Shown: positions 42,055 through 54,087 of the stretch, piece by piece | How the letters are laid out: each line of letters begins with the position of its first letter | How positions within the stretch are numbered: position 1 is the first letter of the stretch | Source of the DNA: Methanoregulaceae archaeon UBA467 | GTDB taxonomy: Archaea; Halobacteriota; Methanomicrobia; Methanomicrobiales; Methanospirillaceae | Assembly: GCA_002503825.1 (NCBI GenBank) | Contig: DASP01000001.1 | Span: 62,001-126,000 of the forward strand | Direction of reading: 5' to 3' | DNA length: 64,000 bases | Program-made: the position numbers and the translations under genes | Notes under the pieces: model-generated | Databases searched by the model: none | What the model saw: only the letters and a program-made list of their open reading frames with translations | Told to the model about the DNA's origin: nothing

Positions 42055-42346
42055 GAATGGAGATATGATACATTATATTTTATATATTTTTTCGAATAAG
42101 ATGAAGAGCGTTTTAAAAATATTATGAGGGCAGCCGTTTTCGCATTTGCGGGCGGGATGGGGAGGTTGACTTTATGAGCGATTTTACCATGAATATCTTG
42201 AGGGGAGTAGGGGGCACTATCAAAAAAAGTAACAATTATTCAGAAAAAAAATTAAGCCTTTTACTCTACGGGTTATCGGAAAAAGAACCCGATTATAAAA
42301 CAACTTATAAATAGGCAGCAGTATAACGTCCCACGTGGTGTTCAAG

Positions 42347-42511
42347 ATGCCGTCCTTTAAATGCATTGCCAAGAACTGTCCTTTCGAGACTTCTGCTCCT
42401 ACCGAAGCCGATCTGATGAAAAAAATCGCTGAACACGCAAAAACTGCCCATAACATGGATCCCATGCCGGCGGACATCATTGCCAAAGTGAAGGCAGCGA
42501 TCAAACCATAA
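42347..42511 (+). CDS. Small metal-binding protein, DUF1059 type
   Basis: A 54-residue protein, MPSFKCIAKNCPFETSAP followed by a helix (ADLMKKIAEHAKTAHNM) and a C-terminal helix (ADIIAKVKAAIK). Two cysteines and two histidines (C-x5-C...H-x4-H) give a probable zinc site; the pattern and length match the DUF1059 small metal-binding family. A TATA-like CTTATAAATAGG lies at 42304-42315, about 32-43 bases upstream of the ATG, so the leader is very short or absent. A decayed copy lies 0.8 kb upstream. Function of the family is unknown. Confidence 0.75.
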   Translation: MPSFKCIAKNCPFETSAPTEADLMKKIAEHAKTAHNMDPMPADIIAKVKAAIKP

Positions 42512-42732
42512 CCAATCCATTCACCCAGCTTTTTGAGCGATGCAATAAAATTGCATCCACCCTCCGGGAAAGATCCGAATGCCGTAAATCAATGGCGGAT
42601 AGACATGATTATCCTGGACATAGCATCCGCTCAAAGGTTTGCACTTCAGAAACTATACAATTTCGCGAGCCTTTATGCTCATGAGAACAGTATTACAGAA
42701 ATTAATCAGGGTTTTATCCAAATCAAAAAGCA

Positions 42733-42842
42733 TTAATGGCAACAAAGCATGGTTCCCAATGATTGGGTACTTCAGTCCAACATGCTTTATGATCCGCTTT
42801 ACGTTCTGGCCTTGAAGAAGGCCGGATATTACAACAGTCCAT
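42733..42842 (-). pseudogene. Decayed 5S rRNA copy (proximal)
   Basis: Matches the intact 5S genes with GGCAACAAAGCATGGTTCCC, GGGTACTTCAGTCCAACATGCT and a changed 5' half. The CGAGGACTCGCG loop has become CAATGATTGG, and the second half is poorly kept. It is followed by a decayed tRNA-Cys, the same order as in the functional operon. Confidence 0.7.
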
Positions 42843-42848
42843 AACTCG

Positions 42849-42919
42849 AAACCAAAGGTCCACATTCAAAGCCGGAGGGGATGTATTTTCTATCGATTTA
42901 CAATCGAAGATAATTTCCA
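42849..42919 (-). pseudogene. Decayed tRNA-Cys copy
   Basis: The plus-strand sequence ACCAAAGGTCCACATTCAAAGCCGGAGGGG lines up with GCCAAGGTCCGGACTTGAACCGGAGTG of the intact tRNA-Cys, and GATTTACAATCGAAG sits where the anticodon arm GATCTGCAGTCAACC should be. Pairing is lost. It follows the decayed 5S by a few bases, as the intact pair does. Confidence 0.55.
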
Positions 42920-43124
42920 AATACCACCGCAGGCCGCGAACCTGCCGTTACCTAATATAGTGAATGGCATAGAACATCCGCATCCCGGGTCAGATCCGGG
43001 TGCCTGAAAGTCAGGGCGGGAAGATCATAATGACCCAGTAATGCGTCCGCATAAAGGTTTGCACTTCAGAGAATATTTCGCGAGCATATACACTCACAAT
43101 AATTTGTTATTCTATATGAAGAAC

Positions 43125-43251
43125 GGTAATTGCAGCGAAGCATGGTTCCCGAGGACTCGCGTACCTCAGTACAACATGCTACGTGAACCGGCTTAACTTC
43201 CGGGTTCGGAATGAGTCCGGGTGTTTCCCGGCTGCTATGGCCGCAATTACC
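43125..43251 (-). rRNA. 5S ribosomal RNA, second copy
   Basis: A 127-nt gene with terminal stem GGTAATTGC...GCAATTACC and the conserved CCGAACCCGGAAGTTAAGCC-type core on the minus strand. It is highly similar to the copy at 43367 and lies 115 bp beyond it, downstream in transcription. Confidence 0.9.
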
Positions 43252-43366
43252 AATATATCACGGGGGTCATGATCCCACTGGCATTCTGATAATGCTATGA
43301 TACTGTTCAGGAGCATACGCTCTTCCATAAAGTATTCTTAAAAACAGTCTTTTCGATGTAAGGAAG

Positions 43367-43493
43367 GGTAATTGCAGCGAAGTATGGTTCCCGAGGACTC
43401 GCGTACCTCAGTACAGCATACTACGTGAGCTGGCTTAACTTCTGGGTTCGGAATGAGTCCAGGTGGATCCCAGCTGCTATGGCCGCAATTACC
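43367..43493 (-). rRNA. 5S ribosomal RNA, first copy
   Basis: A 127-nt gene with the terminal stem GGTAATTGC...GCAATTACC. It differs from the second copy at scattered paired positions (for example the GGCTGC/GCAGCC-region arm, TCCCAGC against TCCCGGC). It lies three bases after tRNA-Cys in the direction of transcription. Confidence 0.93.
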
Positions 43494-43496
43494 CAA

Positions 43497-43568
43497 AGCC
43501 AAGGTCCGGACTTGAACCGGAGTGTAGTTGATCTGCAGTCAACCGCGTAGCCGCTCCGCCACCTTGGC
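43497..43568 (-). tRNA. tRNA-Cys (GCA)
   Basis: Acceptor GCCAAGG pairs with CCTTGGC; the anticodon stem GTTGA/TCAAC encloses loop CTGCAGA, giving anticodon GCA. The discriminator is U, the cysteine identity base. It lies between 23S and 5S in the rRNA operon. No CCA is encoded. Confidence 0.95.
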
Positions 43569-43682
43569 AGCCGTGGGTAATATTCCTATACATTATGTGC
43601 ACAGGATCAACCCCATACAATTGGATTGTATAGGATTTAAGGTTTGCACTCAGAATTTCGTCTGGGTTTGACGTGGCGAGCA

Positions 43683-46592
<2,910 letters not shown>

Positions 46593-46706
46593 CTCCGTCA
46601 AACCCATTTAACGTCCTGAGTGCAAACCTATACACGGCATCTTCAGGTCAGATAATATGACCTTCAGCCCTTCCCTGAAGATTCGCATCTCCAGGTGCAT
46701 CGAAAG

Positions 46707-46779
46707 TGGACTCAATGGGATTCGAACCCACGGCCTCCGCCTCGCAAAGGCGGCGCTCTTCCTACTGAGCTATGAGCCC
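46707..46779 (-). tRNA. tRNA-Ala (TGC)
   Basis: Spacer tRNA between 16S and 23S. Acceptor GGGCTCA pairs with TGAGTCC, including the G3-U70 pair that marks alanine tRNA. The anticodon loop TTTGCGA gives TGC. Discriminator A, no encoded CCA. Confidence 0.96.
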
Positions 46780-46797
46780 CCTGTCCATATTGACACC

Positions 46798-46826
46798 GGC
46801 AACTTTACAGTTTATTTAGCAACCGC
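46798..46826 (-). other. 3' arm of the 16S processing stem
   Basis: The plus-strand GGCAAC...TTTATTTAGCAACCGC pairs, with one mismatch over the 16-bp main stem, with the leader arm at 48361-48389 (GCGGTTACTAAATAAA...GCATTGCC). Such long stems with a bulge-helix-bulge guide excision of archaeal 16S rRNA by the splicing endonuclease. Confidence 0.75.
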
Positions 46827-46844
46827 ATTCCCGAAATTTCATTA

Positions 46845-48310
<1,466 letters not shown>

Positions 48311-48470
48311 TCTAATTTGTACAATGTACGCACACTATCGTTAATTACTTCGAGGAATTAGCGGTTACTAAATAAATTTCCGCATTGCCAGTATCAACGT
48401 CAGAACCAACATCGCACTTGGCGATTTAACTTGGCTCTCCATCACAGAGGGAATAATGTAAGCTCTGTTT

Positions 48471-48480
48471 GTATATAACC
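48471..48480 (-). promoter_or_regulatory. Proximal rRNA operon promoter (TATA box)
   Basis: On the minus strand GGTTATATAC is a good archaeal TATA box. Transcription would start near 48445-48450, upstream of the 16S leader stem, about 140 bases before mature 16S. Confidence 0.6.
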
Positions 48481-48556
48481 ATTACTAACTGAACTTTTGA
48501 TTCAGTTTTTTTGGTTATAGAGATCAAACCATTTGGGCAGATCTGTCTTCAATTGT

Positions 48557-48660
48557 GCATCGGAGCCAGAATCATATGTTTTTTTTCTGGTTCTTCATCG
48601 CATCTTGAGGATATACATATTGATCGTCTTAGTATATCAATATTGTTACCCTTCAGATTT
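48557..48660 (-). repeat. rRNA leader direct repeat, copy 1
   Basis: A 104-bp unit repeated at 48700-48802 with only a few differences. On the minus strand it reads TATA-like GATATACTAA and TATGTATATCC, followed by a stem GAACCAGAA/TTCTGGCTC (one mismatch) around an A-rich loop. ATATTGAT and ATCAATAT form a further inverted repeat. Probably a distal rRNA promoter with a transcribed hairpin. Confidence 0.7.
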
Positions 48661-48699
48661 CGTGTATCAGAAAAACTGCATTTTACAACAGATTTCTGA

Positions 48700-48802
48700 G
48701 CATCGGAACCAGAATCTTACGTTTTTTTCTGGTTCTTCATCGCATCTTGAGGATATACATATTGATCGTTTTAGTATATCAATATTGTTACCCTTCTGAT
48801 TT
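48700..48802 (-). repeat. rRNA leader direct repeat, copy 2
   Basis: Second copy of the promoter-like unit, 143 bp upstream of the first. The stem GAACCAGAA/TTCTGGTTC is perfect here over nine pairs, with a 12-base loop AAAAACGTAAGA on the minus strand. The TATA-like GATATACTAAAA and GTATATCC are identical in both copies apart from one base. The remaining 48803-49040 shows an A/T-rich stretch and no gene. Confidence 0.7.
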
Positions 48803-49040
48803 CCGGTTCGCGAAAATACAACCGTTTCAGGCTGTTTCCCGTCGTCCCCGGCGCCATAATATGTTATCAGACCTTCTATTTAAACCTTAAGAAATGTAAT
48901 TTCTCATGCGCGAGACGGATAATCCGGATTAAATTTAATTTTTTTACGAAACCGCACCATACTATTGCTTTTTTTGCAGGTCACTCCATACATTCACATA
49001 ACCTGCGCGATTGCCCGGACAGCCGGTATACCGCCGGCTC

Positions 49041-49748
49041 TTACTCTTCCGCGCGACACATCTGGACAAAGATTTCCCCGAAAAACTCATCCTGCCATAT
49101 CATGAGTTTTCCTTCCGACATCAGGAACAGGAGCGGAATATAGATGTCAATCATTCCCTGGCCGAGCAATTCGGCAATCTCGCGCAGGGTCATTATACCC
49201 TCAAGGGCAAACCGGTCCTCGCACTGGCACATCACTGCAAGCGCAGATTCCTGGTATCCCTCGTCATGAGCGATGCTGACCACATCATCGGCATCAATCA
49301 GTTCCTCGCCAAAAGGTGAGCGGTACCGCTGCCGTCTCCTCTGCTCCTTTTCGATATTTTTCAGCTCGATAATCAGCTCAAAGAGGGTAACCGGGCTTTT
49401 CCTCATCTTTTTACGGTCGAGCCGCCGCCGGATTTCCCTCTCCAGCATCTCGATCGGACCTGTATCGTGACCCTGTTCGAAATCGCCTTCAAGGTCAAAA
49501 TCAAGAGCAAAATCTTCCTCTTCATCACCCTGCTCAGCCTCGCCGGCCTGGTCAAGGTGCTCCGATTTCATCCTGAGTAAAATTGCCGCATAAAAAAGGG
49601 TCCTGCCGGATATCCGCAGGTCAAGTTCCTTTCTCCTTTCAAGTTCGGACAGGAACCTGTCGGTTACTTCCACAATATCTATATTCCAGGGATCTATCTC
49701 ACCCCGCTCAGCCATCTGGACAAGGATTTCGACAGGTTCTTCAGCCAT
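49041..49748 (-). CDS. scpA: Segregation and condensation protein A
   Basis: Kleisin subunit that bridges the heads of the SMC dimer in the chromosome-organising condensin complex. The 235-residue protein has the kleisin N-terminal signature PVEILVQMAERGEIDPWNIDIVEVTDRFL, then LDLRISGRTLFYAAILLRMKSEHL, an acidic low-complexity linker, and a C-terminal winged helix (LEGIMTLREIAELLGQGMIDIYIPLLFLMSEGKLMIWQDEFFGEI). It overlaps the smc gene by 8 bp and follows it, so the two are co-expressed. No scpB is adjacent. The long linker between the domains is typical. Confidence 0.95.
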   Translation of the reverse strand: MAEEPVEILVQMAERGEIDPWNIDIVEVTDRFLSELERRKELDLRISGRTLFYAAILLRMKSEHLDQAGEAEQGDEEEDFALDFDLEGDFEQGHDTGPIEMLEREIRRRLDRKKMRKSPVTLFELIIELKNIEKEQRRRQRYRSPFGEELIDADDVVSIAHDEGYQESALAVMCQCEDRFALEGIMTLREIAELLGQGMIDIYIPLLFLMSEGKLMIWQDEFFGEIFVQMCRAEE

Positions 49749-52700
49749 GCGCCTTTATCCCGGTCACAAATGTGCTCTTGTCGCTACGGAGCGTGACACC
49801 GACAATCCTGTCCGAACCATCAATCATCGGCTTTCTCAAAGAAACAATAACAAACTGTGACGTTTTTGACAACTCGCGGATCATGTCTGAAATCCTCTCG
49901 ACGTTTGACCCGTCAAGGGACATATCCACTTCATCAAACGCATAGAACGGCGCCGGTATATACTGCTGTATGGAGAAGATAAATGCCAGCGTTGTAAGGG
50001 ATTTCTCTCCTCCCGAAAGGGCCGAGAGGAGATGTACACGCTTGTCCCGCGGCTGGACTGCAAACGATAACCCCCCGGCGAATGGGTCCTCCTCATTCTC
50101 CAGGAGCAGGTGACCGCTGCCACTCGTCAACCGGGCGAATATTTCACGGAAATTCGCATCAATCGCCCGGAAGGCTGTCATAAATGCCTCGAATTTCATT
50201 TTTTCAAATTTTTCAATACGTTCGATGAGCGTGGTCCGTTCCCGTGAGAGGACTTCCTTTTTCTGTGTACGCTCGTCAACCCTGCTGACGACCTTGTCAA
50301 ACTCCTCGATGGCGAGCATGTTGACAGCCCCAATCCTGCGCATCTCGTGCGATGCTTCCGCTATCCCGTCGTCAATCTCCCTCAGCGAAAGATCGGTATC
50401 CATATCGCCAACTTTTGCCTTTAACTCCTCCACTTCGGCAGCCATCGTTTTTTCCCGTTCTTCAAGGGCGAGAATCTGGATCTTTATCCGCTCTTTTGAT
50501 GCGTCAAATTCAAGCATCTTCTTCTCTGATTCCCTTAAAGACGCAGTTACCGAGGTATGTTTGGCCCTGAGATCCTCAAGCTCGCTCGAGAATTGTTTCT
50601 GTCGTTCTTCAATCTCAGAAATGCGTTCCCTGCACTCTTCGATCTCCTCTTTCGCCCGCGTGATCTCTATATCGATCTCCCTGTTTTTAACTGAATAGCG
50701 CTCGCTTTCTGCCTTCAATTCTTCAGCACGCGCAGTGAAATGCTGGCGCTCACGCTGGAGGTCGTTGATATCAGCTTCCTTGTTCCTCAGCCTGCGCTCG
50801 ATATCTTCCTGTTCCCTCTTCTTTTTGTCAAGCTGATCAGTCAGTGCAGGGATAGCAGTGGATTCCAGTTTTTTCTTTATCAGGTCTGTTTTTTTACTGA
50901 CCTTTGAAATTTCGGCGGTGATACTGTCAAGCGAGGCTTCGAGTGCAGCCATTTCTGACGTTCCTGATTTCACCTCTTCGGCGATCTGGTGAAGGGAAGC
51001 CACAACAGATTCCTTCTCCTGCTCCATGCCACCATATTGCCGCCTGAATTCCTCTGCCATCATACGGCCGCGATCAATTCCCTGGTCGATCTCGTTTCTT
51101 GTCTTCCGCTGTTCTTCGATTTCGGATGTGCCGCGTTTCACCGCAGATTCAAGATCCGATACTTCTGATTCAATCCCGGCCATCTGCTGCCGTATCCGGG
51201 CAATTTCATCATCTACCGCAGCCCCGAAACCACGCACCGGTTTTTTGAATGAACCTCCGGTCATGGCCCCGCTCCTTTCAAGCAGCTCGCCATCAGGAGT
51301 TACCATACGGTATTTCCCAAGCAGCCGCCGTCCCCGCTCAATTGAATCGACAACGACAGTGGATCCGAATACCACACGGAATGCATCTGCAAATTCCGTT
51401 TTGAAATCAAGAAGGTTGACACAATAATCGATCACTCCCTGCTCTTTCACATGTGAGAGGGCAGGGGGTTTTAATTTCGAAAGCGGAAGGAACGTCAGCC
51501 TGCCCAGCCGCTGGTCTTTGAGATACCCGATAGCTCTTGAAGCGACATCGTCATTGTTGACAACCACGTACTGGAGTTTTCCCCCCGCAGCGACATTGAG
51601 TGCCATGGAATATTCCGGAGGGGCCTTTCCGAGCTGGGCAATGGTGCCATGAACCCCGTCCATTGCCATAACCGCTTCGAGAGCCCTGCTCCCCGCTTCT
51701 CCGCGTGCCTGCTGCATCGCTTCCAGCCGGATAATCTCCTGTTCGTACTCCCTGAGCTCATTTTTTACGCGTTCAAGAGTACTTCGCCGTGCAAAAGTCG
51801 CCCCTTCAAGCGATGAAAGCTTTTTATCGAGTTCCGAGCGCTCTGCCTCCAGCGCGGCGACCTTTGCGATGAGTTCCTCTTCCTGGCCTTTCCTGGTGGA
51901 AAGATCCGTTTCAAGGGCCCTGATACGCTCTTCCAGCCGCTCTTTTTCAGAGGTCCTCATCCTGCTCTTCTCAAGCAGCATGTCTTTCTGGTGCAGGATT
52001 TCGGAGCGGGCTGATTTTTTCTCGTCAGTCTCCTTCATCTGGGCAAAGAGCTCGTCGCGGGCGCCTTCGGCATCTTTGCTCTCCTTCTGGATCTCAAGAC
52101 CAATCTTCTCAACCTGTGCTCTCGCAGTTGCTGCCTCCATCGCCAGGTTGGTACGGTCGATATTCATCTCTCGTACCGCCTGGGTAATCTCTGCAACGCG
52201 CCCCTCTGCCCTTTTCATATCGACATAGAACCTGTTAATCGACTCAAGATTTGAATCCCGGTCTTTTTCCAGCCTGACGATCGTCTGTTCAGAGAGTTTT
52301 ATAGTCCCTTTTGTCTCTTCGAGCTCGGCAATGAGCCTTAAATATTCCGAGCCGCTCTTTTCGTTGATCTGGTCTTCAATGTCCTTCAGGTCTGCTTTGA
52401 GGTACGAAAGTTCGTTTTCTTCGAGGCTCCTGTCAGAAAGAACCTGTGAAAGGTCGGTATTCTGGTCAGCGATGAGACGCTGGACTGCTGCTCGTTCTTT
52501 TTCTTTTTCGTGCAGTGTTGCGGCCGACCGGCAGCTCTCGAAAAATGTCAGCTTTTCCTGCCACGTCTGGTACTTCAGGGCCTGCTCCCTCTCGACCTTC
52601 AGCTCCTCGAGCCTCTGGGAAAGCTCGTGAAGTAACATTTCTTCACGTTCAATTCGTTCCCGTACGATCTCAAGCTCGGAGAGTGCCTGGTCCCGTTTTG

Positions 52701-53181
52701 AATCGAACTCAGCTACACCTGCAATCTCATCGATAATTTTACGCCGCTCGTAGTCGCTCATTTCGATGATGCGAGTGATATCTCCCTGCATTACCACATT
52801 GTACCCATGAGGGATTATCCCGAATCTGGAGAGGTACTCGGTGACATCAGCCTGCTTGCAGAGGCGCTCGTTCAGGTAATTATAACTGTAATAGCCATTT
52901 CCGGTACGTTTTATCCTCCGCCTGATCCGCGTCCCGTCGGAAAATGTTATGGCAACCTCTGCCTGATTTTTACCTGAATTTAAATTTATCAGGTCGGTCA
53001 GTTTCTCTGCACGCAGTGTGCGTGAACCTGACAGAGCCAGTACGAAAAGGATACTGTCGATTATATTACTCTTACCTGATCCGTTCGGGCCTGAAATTAC
53101 GGTAAACCCTTCATGAAAAGGAATTTTTGTCTTTTTTACAAATGATTTGAAATTATCTATCTCCAGCTCTGTGATATACAA
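49741..53181 (-). CDS. smc: Chromosome segregation protein SMC
   Basis: A 1,146-residue SMC ATPase forming the arms of archaeal condensin. Walker A is GPNGSGKSN near residue 33. Two long coiled-coil arms enclose the hinge (DGVHGTIAQLGKAPPEYSMALNVAAGG...VTPDGELLERSGAMTGG). The C-terminal head carries the signature LSGGEKSLTTLAF, Walker B FYAFDEVDMSLD, and D-loop SNVERISDMI. TTG 53181, with GGAG ten bases upstream, gives MYITELEIDNFKSF, the family N-terminus; an in-frame ATG at 53241 adds 20 basic residues that overlap the preceding gene. Partner scpA follows at once, and a coiled-coil gene precedes it by 13 bp. Confidence 0.97.
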   Translation of the reverse strand: MYITELEIDNFKSFVKKTKIPFHEGFTVISGPNGSGKSNIIDSILFVLALSGSRTLRAEKLTDLINLNSGKNQAEVAITFSDGTRIRRRIKRTGNGYYSYNYLNERLCKQADVTEYLSRFGIIPHGYNVVMQGDITRIIEMSDYERRKIIDEIAGVAEFDSKRDQALSELEIVRERIEREEMLLHELSQRLEELKVEREQALKYQTWQEKLTFFESCRSAATLHEKEKERAAVQRLIADQNTDLSQVLSDRSLEENELSYLKADLKDIEDQINEKSGSEYLRLIAELEETKGTIKLSEQTIVRLEKDRDSNLESINRFYVDMKRAEGRVAEITQAVREMNIDRTNLAMEAATARAQVEKIGLEIQKESKDAEGARDELFAQMKETDEKKSARSEILHQKDMLLEKSRMRTSEKERLEERIRALETDLSTRKGQEEELIAKVAALEAERSELDKKLSSLEGATFARRSTLERVKNELREYEQEIIRLEAMQQARGEAGSRALEAVMAMDGVHGTIAQLGKAPPEYSMALNVAAGGKLQYVVVNNDDVASRAIGYLKDQRLGRLTFLPLSKLKPPALSHVKEQGVIDYCVNLLDFKTEFADAFRVVFGSTVVVDSIERGRRLLGKYRMVTPDGELLERSGAMTGGSFKKPVRGFGAAVDDEIARIRQQMAGIESEVSDLESAVKRGTSEIEEQRKTRNEIDQGIDRGRMMAEEFRRQYGGMEQEKESVVASLHQIAEEVKSGTSEMAALEASLDSITAEISKVSKKTDLIKKKLESTAIPALTDQLDKKKREQEDIERRLRNKEADINDLQRERQHFTARAEELKAESERYSVKNREIDIEITRAKEEIEECRERISEIEERQKQFSSELEDLRAKHTSVTASLRESEKKMLEFDASKERIKIQILALEEREKTMAAEVEELKAKVGDMDTDLSLREIDDGIAEASHEMRRIGAVNMLAIEEFDKVVSRVDERTQKKEVLSRERTTLIERIEKFEKMKFEAFMTAFRAIDANFREIFARLTSGSGHLLLENEEDPFAGGLSFAVQPRDKRVHLLSALSGGEKSLTTLAFIFSIQQYIPAPFYAFDEVDMSLDGSNVERISDMIRELSKTSQFVIVSLRKPMIDGSDRIVGVTLRSDKSTFVTGIKAHG

Positions 53182-53194
53182 AGATTTGCAGCTC

Positions 53195-53686
53195 CTACTG
53201 CTTGTTACCGGAGGAATTCTTCTCTTCTTCCTCTGCGACAATCAGGTCATTCCTTTTTCCGGACCCCTGACTGCTGCTCTGTTTTTTCTTTGCGTACCCT
53301 GCAGACGCTACTATATATTCCCGGTCACCCCTGCGCTTTTCGGGCTTTAAAGTCCCGTCAGGCTGCATAATCATGTCCATCTTTTCAGGTTCCTGCTGGG
53401 GAACGGGCTGGGGTACTCTGACGGATCCCGAAGACTGACCTTCCCGCTTCTGCATGATAACTGTACTCGATGCGGCGCCGGTTGCAGCGGTTGAGGGCTT
53501 GACCATCCGGAGCTCGGTCCTTCGCTCCTCTGACACCTTGTTCAGCCTCATGGCGATTGACTTAAGATCGAGCAGTTCTTCAGTCAGGCCTTTTACCAGT
53601 GCTTCCATATCCTTCATCTTCTTTTCAAGGACGGCAACACGATCTTCAACCGGCCCTGAACTTTCCTTGTCTTTTATTATTTCCAT
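53195..53686 (-). CDS. Coiled-coil protein upstream of smc
   Basis: A 163-residue protein in two parts. Residues ~12-65 form a coiled coil with heptad leucines (VEDRVAVLEKKMKDMEALVKGLTEELLDLKSIAMRLNK). The rest is low-complexity and likely disordered, rich in Gln, Pro, Ser, Lys and Glu, with the insert MIMQPDGTLKPEKRRGDREYIVASAGYAKK. No family is recognised. It ends 13 bp before the smc start on the same strand, so it is probably the first gene of an operon with smc and scpA. Archaea of this group lack an obvious adjacent scpB; this could be an adaptor of the complex, but that is inference. Confidence 0.7.
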   Translation of the reverse strand: MEIIKDKESSGPVEDRVAVLEKKMKDMEALVKGLTEELLDLKSIAMRLNKVSEERRTELRMVKPSTAATGAASSTVIMQKREGQSSGSVRVPQPVPQQEPEKMDMIMQPDGTLKPEKRRGDREYIVASAGYAKKKQSSSQGSGKRNDLIVAEEEEKNSSGNKQ

Positions 53687-54087
53687 TGCTTTTCCCTTAC
53701 CGACTTCTTATTCACCGGGCAATACACAATCATCAGGCTGTTTTCGGGAACCCGCAGCATCACATCAGTCCCTGCGGTGCGGTGCAGAGATTATCCTGAC
53801 CGGCCGGATCAGTTCAGCCGTACAGCTTCAGAGAACCCTGTTGAATTTTTCCTTTAATTGTTTGAATGTTGTCTATATTCAAAAACTTTTACGTTAAATG
53901 AGGGTAGTTTTTACCGGTCAGGAACGACACCGGCCGATAACAGGATGAAAAAACCCGGGTGCACACCCTGTTAATTACATCAGATCCGCGACTCATCGGA
54001 CACCTGTAGTAAAAATAACGCTAAATATGCCCTTAAAATTTTACAGAGAAGAAAAAGTATTACCTGATCACATCGACCTTTATATAT
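53687..54087. other. Divergent promoter region between the smc operon and glyA
   Basis: A 401-bp gap. CTAAATATG near 54022 is a possible TATA box for glyA. TTTATATATATG directly abuts the glyA start codon and is too close to serve it unless a later start is used. No gene or repeat copy is seen. Confidence 0.45.

Larger units (their letters stand above)
42512..43124. repeat. Two diverged copies of the 5S-flanking unit
   Basis: Sequence preceding the decayed 5S at 42733 and the intact 5S at 43125 is related. Shared blocks are TCCGCTCAAAGGTTTGCACTTCAGA-like sequence (42627 and 43030 areas), TTCGCGAGC, and ATGCTCATGAGAA/ACACTCACAATAA. A third copy lies at about 40900-41050, where CAAATACCACC (near 40809 and 42918) marks the far end. 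The GGTTTGCACT block also occurs in the 23S processing stem. Confidence 0.65.

Noticed and set aside
41711..42127. 138-codon plus-strand frame opposite the DnaJ-type zinc-finger gene
   Set aside because: The minus frame has four CxxCxGxG motifs, which the plus frame merely mirrors.
42220..42504. 94-codon minus-strand frame opposite the DUF1059-type gene
   Set aside because: The plus strand encodes a recognisable metal-binding protein with a TATA element; the minus frame is hydrophobic by complement and has no support.
54079..54087. TATA box directly before the glyA ATG
   Set aside because: A promoter here would start transcripts inside the conserved N-terminus of SHMT, so it is probably chance or an upstream-context A/T run.
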